Of a stretch of DNA of 64,000 nucleotides, positions 8,889-18,135 are shown piece after piece. The DNA lies in contig NZ_CP023449.1 of the NCBI RefSeq assembly GCF_002355275.1, positions 310,001-374,000 of the forward strand, written 5' to 3'. The number at the start of each line of letters is the position of its first letter. Position 1 is the stretch's first letter. Origin of the DNA: Rhizorhabdus dicambivorans (GTDB taxonomy: Bacteria > Pseudomonadota > Alphaproteobacteria > Sphingomonadales > Sphingomonadaceae). A program made the position numbers and the translations under genes. Under the pieces are notes generated by a model. It was not told the origin of the DNA and did not search any database. It saw only the letters and a list, made by a program, of their open reading frames with translations.

Positions 8889-11651
8889 CTAAGCCGCCTT
8901 CCTGGCCGGCGTCCCGGCCGCCGCGTCGACCACCAGCCGTTCCAGCGTCTTGAGCCGGCTCGCGCTGGTGATCTTGTCGCCGGTCAGGTCGGCCACATAG
9001 AAGACGTCGACCGCGCGCTCGCCATAGGTGGCGATGTGCGCCGAGTGGATCATCACCTTCGCCTGGAACAGCGCGTGCGCCAGCGCATAGAGCAGCGCCG
9101 GCCGGTCGCGGGCGTTGACCTCGATCACCGTATAGCGGTTCGAGGCACGGTTATCGATCAGCGCGGCGGGCTCGATCGAGAAGGCGTCGGCGCGCGGCCG
9201 GGCGTGCGGCTTGGCGAGCAGCCGGTCGACCAGCCGGGCGCGGTTGGCCAGCGCATCCTCGATCGCGATGGACAGACGCTTCATCCGGTCGTCGCCCTCG
9301 AAGGGCTGGCCGAACGGATCCTGCACCAGCAGATTGTCGATCGCCATGCCGTCGCGGGTGGTGTGGATGCGCGCGTCGATCACGCTGGCGCCGGCGAGGT
9401 GGATCGCGCCGGCGATGCGGTAGAACAGCCCGGGATGGTCGCCGGCATAGATGCTGACCAGGGTCGCGCCGCGATCGGGATCGGGCGCGGCGGTGATCGA
9501 CAGCGGCTTGGCGGCCGCATCGGACGTCTCGATCAGCCGGGCATTGCCTTCCAGTATGTCGACGCTCTCGGCCACCCAATAGGCCTCGGGGAAGCGGGTG
9601 ACATATTTGGCGAAGCGCGCCTCGTCCCAGCCCAGCCGGTCGCGCAGCTGGGCCTGCTTGGCATCGATCCGCTCGCGCCGCCCGGTCTGCTTGTGGCCGA
9701 GCCGCAGCACCTCCTCCGCCGCTTCGTAGAGGTCGCTGAGCAGCTGGCGCTTCCAGCTGTTCCACACCCCCGGGCCGACCGCGCGGATATCGACGATGGT
9801 AAGCGCGAACAGCAGGCGCAGCCGCTCCGGGCTCTGCACCCTCTCTGCGAAGTCGAGAATCGTCTTGAAGTCGGACAGGTCGCGCTTGAAGGCGGTATCC
9901 GACATGACGAGATGATAGCGCACCAGCCAGGCGACCGTCTCGGTCTCGGCCGGGCTCAGGCCGAAGCGCGGACAGAGCTTCTCGGCAACCTCGGCACCCA
10001 GCACGCTGTGATCGCCGCCGCGCCCCTTGGCGATGTCATGGAGCAGCACCGCCGTGTAGAGCACGCGCCGCTGGACGATGCCGGGCAGCAGCTTGGACGC
10101 GAGCGGATGATCGCCGGCCAGCTCGCCCTTCTCGATCTGGTTGAGCAGCCCGATCGCCCGGATCGAATGCTCGTCGACCGTATAATGATGGTACATGTCG
10201 AACTGCATCTGCGCCACGACCCGGCCGAAATCGGGCACGAAGCGGCCGAACACCCCCGCTTCGTTCATCCAGCGCAGCACCGTCTCGGGCGTGTTGCGCG
10301 AGGTGAGCACGTCCATGAAATAGGCATTGGCCTGGCGGTCGCGGCGGACCACATTGTCGATCAGCCGCGCGTCGCGCCCGGCGGCGCGCATCGCGAGCGG
10401 ATGGATTTCCAGCCCGTGCCGGTCGGCGATCGCGAACATCTGCAGCAGGCGGACAGGATCCTGGGCGAAGAAATCGTCCGACGGGATCGCCAGCCGCCCG
10501 CGTTCGAGCAGGAAGCCGTCGAGCTTGCTGGGCTTGCGCCGCAGCGTCGGCAGGCCGAAGCGCCGGCCGCGCCCCGCGAAGGTCTCGTCGATATGCGCCA
10601 GGAAGATGGCGGTGAGGTCGCCGACCTGCTTCGCCATCAGGAAATAATACTGCATGAAGCGCTCGACCGCCGATTTGCCGGGCCGTTCGGCATAGCGCAT
10701 CCTCCGGGCGATCTCGGGCTGGACGTCGAAGGTCAGCCGCTCCTCGGGCCGCCCCGCGACGATGTGGAGGTGGCAGCGCACCGCCCACAGGAAATTCTCG
10801 GCCTTCTGGAACTGGCGCAGTTCGGCCTTGGTCAGCAGCCCCTTGTCGACCAGCTCGGGCACCGAGCGGACCTGATAGACATATTTGCCGATCCAGAAGA
10901 GCGTATGGAGATCGCGCAGGCCGCCCTTGCCTTCCTTCAGGTTGGGCTCGACCACATAGCGGCTGTCGCCCATCCGCTTGTGGCGCTCGTTGCGCTCGGC
11001 CAGCTTCTCGGTGACGAAGGCGCGCGCGGTGCCGCGCAGCACGTCCCGGTTGAACAGCGCGCTCGCCTCGTCATACAGCGCCTCGTCGCCCCACACGAAG
11101 CGGCCTTCGAGCAGCGCGGTGCGGATCGTCAGATCGCCCTTCGCCATGCGGATCATGTCGTCGAGCGACCGGCTCGAATGGCCGACCTTCAGCCCCAGGT
11201 CCCACATCGAATAGAGCATCGATTCGATGACCTGCTCGGACCAGCTGGTCTGCTTCCACGGGGTCAGGAAGGCGATGTCGACGTCCGAATGGAGCGCCAT
11301 CTCACCCCGGCCATAGCCGCCGACCGCCATCAGGGTCAGCCGCTCGGCGGCCGAGGGATTGTTGATCGGATAGAGCCGCTCGACCGTGAAGTCGTAGATC
11401 AGCCGGATCATCTGATCGGTCAGGAAGGCATAGGCCGCCGCAATCTCCGAACCGCGCGTCGGCGTACCGGCCAGCCGGCGCGCGATCTCGGCCCGCCCCT
11501 CATCGAGCGCCGCTTTCAGGATCACGGTGCCGCCCGCGCGCAGCGCGGCGGTGTCGTTGCTTCCGGGCAGCAGCGCGGCCAGCCCGTCCGCCACCGCCCG
11601 CCGATCGATGATCGCGCGACGCTGGGGAAGCAGATCGAACTTCGTGGCCAT
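8889..11651 (-). CDS. glnD: [Protein-PII] uridylyltransferase/uridylyl-removing enzyme
   Basis: Senses glutamine and adds or removes UMP on PII proteins, setting nitrogen assimilation. The 920-residue product has all four expected domains: nucleotidyltransferase (GGYGRGEMALHSDVDIAFL, about residues 97-115), the PII-uridylyltransferase helical region, an HD domain with LLHDIAKGRGGDHS near residue 533, and two C-terminal ACT domains (from LVSIYAGDHPGLFYRI and from YTVIEVNARDRPALLYAL) that bind glutamine. ATG 11651 (MATKFDLLPQR) is preferred to a longer frame through a palindromic repeat. Single gene on this strand. Confidence 0.96.
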   Translation of the reverse strand: MATKFDLLPQRRAIIDRRAVADGLAALLPGSNDTAALRAGGTVILKAALDEGRAEIARRLAGTPTRGSEIAAAYAFLTDQMIRLIYDFTVERLYPINNPSAAERLTLMAVGGYGRGEMALHSDVDIAFLTPWKQTSWSEQVIESMLYSMWDLGLKVGHSSRSLDDMIRMAKGDLTIRTALLEGRFVWGDEALYDEASALFNRDVLRGTARAFVTEKLAERNERHKRMGDSRYVVEPNLKEGKGGLRDLHTLFWIGKYVYQVRSVPELVDKGLLTKAELRQFQKAENFLWAVRCHLHIVAGRPEERLTFDVQPEIARRMRYAERPGKSAVERFMQYYFLMAKQVGDLTAIFLAHIDETFAGRGRRFGLPTLRRKPSKLDGFLLERGRLAIPSDDFFAQDPVRLLQMFAIADRHGLEIHPLAMRAAGRDARLIDNVVRRDRQANAYFMDVLTSRNTPETVLRWMNEAGVFGRFVPDFGRVVAQMQFDMYHHYTVDEHSIRAIGLLNQIEKGELAGDHPLASKLLPGIVQRRVLYTAVLLHDIAKGRGGDHSVLGAEVAEKLCPRFGLSPAETETVAWLVRYHLVMSDTAFKRDLSDFKTILDFAERVQSPERLRLLFALTIVDIRAVGPGVWNSWKRQLLSDLYEAAEEVLRLGHKQTGRRERIDAKQAQLRDRLGWDEARFAKYVTRFPEAYWVAESVDILEGNARLIETSDAAAKPLSITAAPDPDRGATLVSIYAGDHPGLFYRIAGAIHLAGASVIDARIHTTRDGMAIDNLLVQDPFGQPFEGDDRMKRLSIAIEDALANRARLVDRLLAKPHARPRADAFSIEPAALIDNRASNRYTVIEVNARDRPALLYALAHALFQAKVMIHSAHIATYGERAVDVFYVADLTGDKITSASRLKTLERLVVDAAAGTPARKAA

Positions 11652-11700
11652 GCCGCCCACATAGGGAGGAATGCGGCGAAGGGCTAGGCTTCCCAAGAAG

Positions 11701-11790
11701 CGTCGCCCCGGCGGAGGCCGGGGCCGGCACGACGCCTGCCACACCCTGCGGCAAAAGCCTCTTGCGGCCCCGGCCTCCGCCGGGGCGACG
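11701..11790. repeat. Palindromic repeat, CGTCGCCCCGG family, copy 1
   Basis: CGTCGCCCCGGCGGAGGCCG plus GGGCC at 11701-11725 is the exact reverse complement of 11766-11790, with a 40-base centre. A second full copy is at 24803-24894 and a half copy at 28466-28487. It lies between the glnD start and the end of the DUF983 gene. Confidence 0.9.
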
Positions 11791-11795
11791 AAGAT

Positions 11796-12227
11796 CTACC
11801 GCTTGGGCGGCATCACCCTGGGGCCGCCGGCGCCATAGGGGCTCCACGGCCGGTCGATCCGTCCCTCGCCCGCCTTGAAGAAGAACTGGCTGCACACCAG
11901 CCAGCCCTTCAGCGGACGCAGCGGCAGGATGCAGGTGATCAGCAGGATCGGCCCGCTGACCAGAAGCTGGGTGAGCAGCGAGGCGCTGAACCAGATTTCC
12001 AGCATCAGCGCGAAGGTGACGGCGGGCACGCAGCCGAAGCAGATCACGAAGAAGGCGGGGCCGTCGGCGGGATCGGCGAAATCATAGCTGAGGCCACAAT
12101 GGTCGCAGCCGGGGGCGAGCTTCAGCAGCCCCTGGAACAGCCGCCCCTGGCCGCAGCGCGGGCAGCGGCCGCGGATGCCGGTCTGGATCGGTTCGAGCTT
12201 CGGCCACTCGGTCTGGGTTTCGGGCAT
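11796..12227 (-). CDS. DUF983 family membrane protein
   Basis: A 143-residue protein with two Cys-x-x-Cys pairs at the N-terminus (RCPRCGQG near residue 21 and CDHCGL near residue 41) that probably bind zinc, then two hydrophobic segments (about residues 56-80 and 84-105), and a basic tail. This is the DUF983 layout; the molecular function is unknown. It starts ATG 12227 and is divergent from the MocR-type regulator, with the regulator's palindrome in the 80-base gap, so it could be under its control, which is inference. Confidence 0.85.
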   Translation of the reverse strand: MPETQTEWPKLEPIQTGIRGRCPRCGQGRLFQGLLKLAPGCDHCGLSYDFADPADGPAFFVICFGCVPAVTFALMLEIWFSASLLTQLLVSGPILLITCILPLRPLKGWLVCSQFFFKAGEGRIDRPWSPYGAGGPRVMPPKR

Positions 12228-12267
12228 GGATACCTCGGCGAAACAGCTTGCCGATCAGATAAGCCTT

Positions 12268-12290
12268 TGTATGGTTCGTACAACCATACA
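12268..12290. promoter_or_regulatory. Palindromic operator between DUF983 and the MocR gene
   Basis: TGTATGGTT at 12268-12276 and AACCATACA at 12282-12290 form a perfect 9-bp inverted repeat with spacer CGTAC. It lies 17 bases before the regulator start and in the only gap between divergent genes, the usual place for an autoregulatory GntR/MocR site. Confidence 0.7.
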
Positions 12291-12307
12291 TAATCGGCAC
12301 CTCCTCC

Positions 12308-13651
12308 ATGCAAAGCTGGCTCGACCATCTCGGCGATCATTCCGGTCCCAAATATCTGGCGATCGCCGACGCCATCGAACAGGCGGTGCGGACCGGAACG
12401 CTGCGCCCGGGCGAGCGGCTGCCGCCGCAGCGCGAACTCGCGGCGCAGCTTGGCGTCGACCTCACCACCGTCACCCGCGCCTATGGGATGGCGCGCGAGG
12501 CGGGGCTGATCGAAGGGGCCGGGCGGCTGGGGTCCTATGTCCGCAATGCCGCCGGCCTGCCGCCCGCCGATCTCAGCGGCGATTCGGGCATGATCATGCC
12601 GCCCCAGCCCGGCTTCGCGCTGCTCGGCGACGCGATGCACCGGGGGATGGCCGCGCTGCTGCGCGCCGGGGGCCAGTCGCCGCTGCTGCAATATCAGCCG
12701 ACCGGCGGCGCGCTGCGCGACCGGCAGGAGGCCGCCGCAGCCTATATCGCGCGCGGGATGGCGACCGGGGCGGATCAGGTGGTGATCGCGGCCGGCGGGC
12801 AGAATGCGCTGCACGCGATCCTGGCGAGCGCGCTGGAGCGGGGCGACCGCATCGCCGCGCCGCGCATCACCTATCCGGGGCTGATCGCCGCCGCCCGCCA
12901 GCTGGGGCTGGGGATCGACCCGGTCGCGGCCGACACCGGCGGGATCGATCCCGACGCGGTCCAGGCGGCGGCGGTCGCGGGGGCGAAGGCGATCTATGTC
13001 GTGCCGACCAACGACAATCCGACGACCGCGACGCTGGACCTCGAACGGCGGCTGTGGCTCGCCGCGATCGTGCGCCGGCACGGGCTGACCCTGATCGAGG
13101 ATGACGCCTATGGCCTGCTGCCGGCCAAGCCTCTGCCGCCACTCGCCGCCTTCGCCCCCGAACGGAGCTGGCACATCGCCAGCGTCTCCAAGATCGTCTC
13201 GCCGGCGCTGCGCGTCGCGCATGTCCGCGCGCCCGATGCCGCGCTGGCCGCGCGGCTGGCCGGCGACATCCATGCCGCGACGGTGATGGCGCCGCCGCTG
13301 AACGCCGCGCTCGTCACCCACTGGCTGCGCGAGGGCAGCTTCGCCGACCTGATCGCCCAGGTCCGCGCCGAGGGGATCGCCCGGCAGCGGCTGGTCGCGC
13401 CGCTATTGGCCGGGCTCGACCATGCCGCCCATCCCGAAGGCTATCATCTCTGGCTGCGCCTGCCCGGCGGCGCGCCCCGCCCGGCCGAACTGACTGCGCG
13501 GCTCCGCCCGCTCGGCCTGTCGATCGTCGCGGGCGAGCGCTTCGCGGTCGATCCGGCGGGCATGCAGCCGGCGCTGCGCATCTCGATCGGCGGCGCGATC
13601 GGCCATGAACGGCTCAGGCGCGCGATCGAGGGGCTGCGCGCCCTGCTCTGA
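12308..13651 (+). CDS. MocR-type transcriptional regulator (GntR wHTH + aminotransferase-like domain)
   Basis: A 447-residue protein with an N-terminal GntR winged helix-turn-helix (about residues 10-78: KYLAIADAIEQAVRTGTLRPG, LPPQRELAAQLGVDLTTVTRAY) joined to a fold-type I aminotransferase-like domain. The PLP-binding region is recognisable: TGGALRDRQEAAAAYIARG, AAGGQNALHAIL, the Asp/Asn block VPTNDNPTTATL, and IASVSKIVSPALRVAHV, where the Lys of SVSK is the Schiff-base lysine. MocR proteins use PLP or an amino acid complex to regulate neighbouring genes. The operator just upstream suggests autoregulation. The specific ligand is not predictable. Confidence 0.92.
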   Translation: MQSWLDHLGDHSGPKYLAIADAIEQAVRTGTLRPGERLPPQRELAAQLGVDLTTVTRAYGMAREAGLIEGAGRLGSYVRNAAGLPPADLSGDSGMIMPPQPGFALLGDAMHRGMAALLRAGGQSPLLQYQPTGGALRDRQEAAAAYIARGMATGADQVVIAAGGQNALHAILASALERGDRIAAPRITYPGLIAAARQLGLGIDPVAADTGGIDPDAVQAAAVAGAKAIYVVPTNDNPTTATLDLERRLWLAAIVRRHGLTLIEDDAYGLLPAKPLPPLAAFAPERSWHIASVSKIVSPALRVAHVRAPDAALAARLAGDIHAATVMAPPLNAALVTHWLREGSFADLIAQVRAEGIARQRLVAPLLAGLDHAAHPEGYHLWLRLPGGAPRPAELTARLRPLGLSIVAGERFAVDPAGMQPALRISIGGAIGHERLRRAIEGLRALL

Positions 13652-13660
13652 ACCCGGCAG

Positions 13661-14467
13661 CTATTGCAGGGCCGGCTTCCGGTCGAGCCCCGACAGCGCC
13701 CTGTCGATCGCTTCCAGCGCGGCGGCGCGATCGATCTCGGTCATGCCCGTGGCGCCCGCGACCGAGCTGCGCGCGCTGGCCAGCGCGGCGCGCACCTCAC
13801 GGCGATGGTCCTGCCCGCAGGTGGCAAGCGCGCCGAAATCGGCACCCGCGGGCATCGTCACGCCCCTGGCCGCGCATCGGGCGGCCATCTGGCGCCGGGT
13901 CTCGGCAAGCGTCGCCTCGATCCGGGCGGGCAGGTCACGCATCACCCGCGCCCGTTCGGCGAAGGCGGCATTGCGCGCCCGGGCCGCCTCGGCAAAGGCC
14001 TGGTTGCGGGCCTGCCCCGCTGCCGCCATCGCCTCGCGCCGCGCCTCGGCTGCCTCCCGCATCGCCTCGCCTCGCGCCTGGGCGGCTTCGTGCATCGCCT
14101 CGCGCTGGGCCTGGGCCGCCTCCCGAGCGGCTTCCCGCGCCTCGGCCATCGCTTCGCGCATCTCGGCCCGCTCCTCAGCGCTCAGCCTGTCCTTGTGGAT
14201 GATCGCGACGCCGCCGGGCGGAGGGGCAGGCATCGCGGGCGGCGCGGGCGCCGCCGGAACCGAGGGCGGCACCGCGACGGTCGCGATCGGCGCGACGGCC
14301 GGAGGCGGCGGCGGCGCGACCGGCGGCACGGGCGGCGCCGGCGGGATCGGGGCGACATAGGGCGCGGTCGGCCCGGCGGCCTGCCCGGCGGCGACCACGC
14401 CGACGATCAGCGCCATCAGCGCCGCGCCCGCCGCGAGCCGCCCGGCGCGGCCTGTCTGCTTGCTCAT
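13661..14467 (-). CDS. Exported or membrane-anchored Ala-rich coiled-coil protein
   Basis: A 268-residue protein I cannot place in a characterised family. A basic start (MSKQTGRAGR) is followed by a hydrophobic segment (about residues 11-32), a Pro-rich stretch (residues 33-85), then a long alanine/glutamate/arginine-rich segment with EAREAAREAAQAQREAMHEA-like periodicity (about 100-180) that should form a coiled coil, and a C-terminal part with two cysteines. Similar tails occur on M56/BlaR1-type proteins of sphingomonads, but there is no peptidase here. ATG 14467 has an AGGGAGGA ribosome site; a longer frame to 14683 is not supported. Convergent with the MocR gene. Confidence 0.7.
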   Translation of the reverse strand: MSKQTGRAGRLAAGAALMALIVGVVAAGQAAGPTAPYVAPIPPAPPVPPVAPPPPPAVAPIATVAVPPSVPAAPAPPAMPAPPPGGVAIIHKDRLSAEERAEMREAMAEAREAAREAAQAQREAMHEAAQARGEAMREAAEARREAMAAAGQARNQAFAEAARARNAAFAERARVMRDLPARIEATLAETRRQMAARCAARGVTMPAGADFGALATCGQDHRREVRAALASARSSVAGATGMTEIDRAAALEAIDRALSGLDRKPALQ

Positions 14468-14681
14468 CACGGTCCTCCCTGTCGATAGCGGAAGCGGCAT
14501 CGCGCCGGCACCGCCACCGGCCAAGCCGGCTTCGACCAACGCACCGCAGCGCTGGACCAGCGGCAGCACGAAACGACGAACGACATGGATATGTCCAGAA
14601 TGGCCCAGATTTCCGTGACGTAACCCTTCCCAGCGAGTCGCCCCGGCCCTAGCGTCGCGCGAAATCGACGAAGGGGGCTTC

Positions 14682-15275
14682 ATGAAATATCTTGTGGCAG
14701 CCGCGCTTGTGGCGGCTGGTCTCTCGGCGCCTGCCAGCGCGGCCGACGACAGCGTGACCTATCGGATCGAGGCACATGGCGGCTGGGACCGGGTCACGGT
14801 CGGCGGCGGCGGCGAGGACGGAGCGCTCTACGGCATCGGCATCGGCATCGACATACCGGTGAGCGCGACCGCCTTCATCGGCTTCGAGGGCAATGCCGAT
14901 CTCAGTTCGGTGAAGGAATGCGTCTCCTTCACTAATCCCCCCTTCTTCGGACGTGTCTGCGATCAGGCAAAACGCGACTTGAGCGCGGTGGCAAGGCTGG
15001 GCGCCAATATCGGTGGCGGGCTGAAACTCTATGTGCTCGGCGGCTATACCAATGCGCGGATCAGGGAGACCTCGACGGTCATATTCGGCGGCTTCGGAGG
15101 TCCGATCACCACCGTGACCAGCGGGTCCGCCAATGGCGACGGTTGGCGTGCCGGCGCGGGCGCCGAGGTCAAGCTGGGCGGATCAGCCTACACCAAGCTC
15201 GAATATCGCTACTCGAACTATGAGGGCGGATTTCAGCGCCACCAGATCGTCGCGGGTCTCGGGCTCGGCCTCTGA
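14682..15275 (+). CDS. Outer-membrane beta-barrel protein (Omp_b-brl type)
   Basis: A 197-residue protein with a clear signal peptide (MKYLVAAALVAAGLSAPASAA, cleavage after ASA near residue 20) and alternating-residue strands through to a C-terminus ending GGFQRHQIVAGLGLGL, as in small eight-strand OmpA/opacity-like barrels. YTKLEYRYSNY near residue 167 is the common penultimate strand motif of this group. Two cysteines (in KECVSF and GRVCDQA) may form a disulfide in an outer loop. Start ATG 14682 follows an AAGGGGG ribosome site. Ligand or transport role is unknown. Confidence 0.82.
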   Translation: MKYLVAAALVAAGLSAPASAADDSVTYRIEAHGGWDRVTVGGGGEDGALYGIGIGIDIPVSATAFIGFEGNADLSSVKECVSFTNPPFFGRVCDQAKRDLSAVARLGANIGGGLKLYVLGGYTNARIRETSTVIFGGFGGPITTVTSGSANGDGWRAGAGAEVKLGGSAYTKLEYRYSNYEGGFQRHQIVAGLGLGL

Positions 15276-15359
15276 GGCCCGATTGTAGCACCCGCTTCAG
15301 CGGCCGGGGGCTCCGCACCAAAGCCGACGACAGGATCCTGCAGCTCCGGCTTATCCCCC

Positions 15360-15386
15360 GTCATGCTGGAACAAGTTGAGCATGAC
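15360..15386. repeat. Short hairpin repeat after mutS
   Basis: GTCATGCT (15360-15367) and AGCATGAC (15379-15386) pair perfectly around an 11-base loop GGAACAAGTTG. It sits 8 bases beyond the mutS stop in the convergent gap. It resembles the dispersed CATGCTGAAC-type sphingomonad repeat and may help terminate mutS, although no T-run follows. Confidence 0.55.
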
Positions 15387-15393
15387 CAACCAG

Positions 15394-18045
15394 CTATGAG
15401 GCGTCCCGGGCGATCGCCTTGAGCTTGTACAGCAGGTCGAGTGCGTCCCTCGGCGAAAGCGCGTCGACATCGATCCCCTCGACCGCGCTGCGCAGCGGAT
15501 CGGGGGGGGCCTCCTCCAGCTGCGCGGCGGCGGCGAACAGCGGCAGGTCGTCCAGCCCGGCGGCAAGGCCCCCGGTCGCGGCGCGCCCGGCCTCCAGCTT
15601 CTTGAGCACCTCCTTCGCCCGGCCCAGCACCGGCGGCGGCAGGCCGGCCAGCTTGGCGACGGCGATGCCGTAGCTGCGGTCGGCCGGGCCGTCGGCCAGC
15701 TCGTGGAGCAGCACCAGTTCGCCCTTCCACTCCCGCGCGCGGACATGGTGGAGCGACAGCGCGTCCAACCGTTCGGCGAGCCGGGTCAGCTCGTGATAAT
15801 GGGTCGCGAACAGGCAGCGGCACCGGTTCATGTCGTGCACCGCCTCGACCACCGCCCAGGCGATGGCGAGGCCGTCATAGGTGGAGGTGCCGCGCCCGAC
15901 CTCGTCGAGGATCACGAAGCTGCGCTCGGTCGCCTGCGCCAGGATCGCGGCGGTCTCGACCATCTCGACCATGAAGGTCGATCGCCCCCGCGCCAGATTG
16001 TCCGATGCGCCGACCCGGCTGAACAGCCGGTCGACGATGCCCAGCCGCGCGCTGGTGGCCGGCACCGGGCTGCCCGCCTGCGCCAGGATCGCGATCGCCG
16101 CATTCTGGCGCAGGAAGGTCGATTTGCCGCCCATGTTCGGGCCGGTGACGAGCCACAGCCGCTCCTGTTCGCCCAGGCTGCAATCATTGGCGACGAAGCG
16201 CTGCCCGCTCGCCGCCACCGCCGCCTCGACCACCGGATGCCGCCCGCCCTTGACGTCGAAGCAGTTGTTGGCGGCTTCGAAATGCGGCCGGGTCCAGCCG
16301 CCTTCGGCCGCGCGCTCGGCAAGCCCGGCCGCGACGTCGAGCCGCGCCAGCGCATCGGCGGTGGCGGCGATCTCCGCGGTGCGCGACAGCGCCGCGCCGA
16401 TCAGCTCCTCCAGATGCGCCGCCTCGGCCGCCAGCGCATGGGCGCCCGACTGGCCGACCATCATCGCCTGCTCGTGCAGGTCGGGCGCGTTGAAGCGCAC
16501 CACGCCGGCCAGCGTCTGGCGGTGGGTGAAGCCCGAATCCGCCGCCATCAGCGGATCGGCATGCTTGGCCTGCACCTCGATATGATAGCCGAGCACGCCA
16601 TTGTGGCGGATCTTGAGCGAGGCGATGCCGGTTTCAGCGCGGTAGCGCGCTTCCAGCGCCGCGATCGCCTTGCGCCCCTCGCCACCCTGGCCACGCAGAC
16701 CGTCCAGCGCGGGGTCATAGCCCTCGGCGATATAGCCGCCCTGCGCCGCGTCGATCGGCGGCGTCGCGACCAGCGCCCGCCTGAGCAGATCGACCAGCGC
16801 TTCATGGCCGACCAGCCTCGGCAGAAGATCGCCCAGCAAGGCCGGCATCGGCTCCGCGCGTTCCAGCATCAGATGGAGCGCGCGTGCCTGATCGAGCCCG
16901 TCGCGCAGCTGGCCGAGATCGCGGGGAGAGCCGCGCTTCGCCACCAGCCGGCCGAGCGCGCGGCCGATGTCGGGCAGCGCCCTGAGCGCCCCGCGCAGCC
17001 GATCGCGCAGGGCGGCGTCGCCCCCGAACAGCGCGACCAGATCGAGCCGCCCCTCGATCGCGGCGATATCGGTGAGCGGCGCGGAAAGATCGGCACCGAG
17101 CAGCCGTGCGCCCGCGCCGGTCACCGTCCGGTCGATCGAATCGAGCAGGCTCCCCTTCCGCATGCCCGACTGGGCGAGGGTGATCTCCAGGCTCTCGCGC
17201 GTCGCCGCGTCGATCATCATATGATCGGCGACGACCCGGCGGCGTGGCGGCTGGAGGAAGGGCAGGCTCCCCTGCCCGGCCCGCTCCAGATAGGCGATCA
17301 GCGCGCCGGCCGCCGCCAGCTCGGCCCGGGTGAAGGCGCCGAAGCCGTCCAGCGTGGCGACGCCCAGCAGCCGCTTCAGCCGCTCCTCGCCCCGCACCGA
17401 ATCGAAATGGTCGCGCGGCCAGCGCACCGCGCCCGCCGGATCCTCCTCGAACCCCTCGGGGATGATGATCTCGGCGGCGTCCAGTCGCGCCAGTTCGGCA
17501 TCGAGGCCCGAGGGGGGCAGCGCCGCGATCTCGAAACGCCCGGTCGAAATGTCGGCGGCGGCGATGCCGAGGCGCCTGTCGGCCCCCTGCCCCGCCGATG
17601 CCACCGCGACCAGCCAGTTGGCGGCGCGCGCATCGAGCAGCGCCTCCTCGGTCAGGGTTCCCGCCGTCACCACCCGCACGATCGCGCGGCCGACCAGCGC
17701 CTTGGAACCCGCGCGCTTCTTCGCCTCGGCCGGGCTCTCGGTCTGCTCGGCGATGGCGACGCGGTGGCCGGCCTTGATCAGCCGCGCCAGATAGCCCTCG
17801 GCCGAATGGGCGGGGACGCCGCACATCGGGATCGGCTCGCCCAGATGCTCGCCGCGCGCGGTCAGCGCGATGTCGAGGCAGGCCGAGGCCGCCCTGGCAT
17901 CGTCGAAGAACAGTTCGAAGAAATCGCCCATCCGGTAGAAGAGCAGGCAATCCTCCGCCTCCGCCTTCAGAGCCAGATATTGTGCCATCATCGGGGTCGG
18001 TGCGGTCACGGAACCATCGCTACGGTTTTTTATGCTTGCGGCCAT
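15394..18045 (-). CDS. mutS: DNA mismatch repair protein MutS
   Basis: Recognises mismatches and recruits MutL. The 883-residue product has the mismatch-binding N-terminus TPMMAQYLALKAEAEDCLLFY with the conserved Phe-x-Glu of the DNA-contacting loop (GDFFELFFDD, near residue 43), the connector and lever domains, and the ATPase: Walker A TGPNMGGKSTFLR near residue 638, VILDEVGRGTSTYDGLAIAW and FATHYHELT. ATG 18045 gives a normal length; the frame stays open far upstream antisense to maeB, which is not coding. It is divergent from maeB across 90 bases. Confidence 0.96.
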   Translation of the reverse strand: MAASIKNRSDGSVTAPTPMMAQYLALKAEAEDCLLFYRMGDFFELFFDDARAASACLDIALTARGEHLGEPIPMCGVPAHSAEGYLARLIKAGHRVAIAEQTESPAEAKKRAGSKALVGRAIVRVVTAGTLTEEALLDARAANWLVAVASAGQGADRRLGIAAADISTGRFEIAALPPSGLDAELARLDAAEIIIPEGFEEDPAGAVRWPRDHFDSVRGEERLKRLLGVATLDGFGAFTRAELAAAGALIAYLERAGQGSLPFLQPPRRRVVADHMMIDAATRESLEITLAQSGMRKGSLLDSIDRTVTGAGARLLGADLSAPLTDIAAIEGRLDLVALFGGDAALRDRLRGALRALPDIGRALGRLVAKRGSPRDLGQLRDGLDQARALHLMLERAEPMPALLGDLLPRLVGHEALVDLLRRALVATPPIDAAQGGYIAEGYDPALDGLRGQGGEGRKAIAALEARYRAETGIASLKIRHNGVLGYHIEVQAKHADPLMAADSGFTHRQTLAGVVRFNAPDLHEQAMMVGQSGAHALAAEAAHLEELIGAALSRTAEIAATADALARLDVAAGLAERAAEGGWTRPHFEAANNCFDVKGGRHPVVEAAVAASGQRFVANDCSLGEQERLWLVTGPNMGGKSTFLRQNAAIAILAQAGSPVPATSARLGIVDRLFSRVGASDNLARGRSTFMVEMVETAAILAQATERSFVILDEVGRGTSTYDGLAIAWAVVEAVHDMNRCRCLFATHYHELTRLAERLDALSLHHVRAREWKGELVLLHELADGPADRSYGIAVAKLAGLPPPVLGRAKEVLKKLEAGRAATGGLAAGLDDLPLFAAAAQLEEAPPDPLRSAVEGIDVDALSPRDALDLLYKLKAIARDAS

Positions 18046-18135
18046 CGATGCTGCTGATAGCGGCTTGTCGACTCTCCGGCCATGCCCCACAAGCGGGCCG
18101 GGCACACATCTCAAGGCACCGAGGGGGGCCGGTTC

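Noticed and set aside
8769-11687. A 972-codon open frame on the plus strand across glnD
   Set aside because: Exactly antisense to glnD in a very GC-rich gene; its composition is Arg/Gly/Ala-rich low-complexity sequence with no family motif. The same holds for the long plus-strand frames at 15703-18057 and 38416-41679 and the minus-strand frame at 549-1943.
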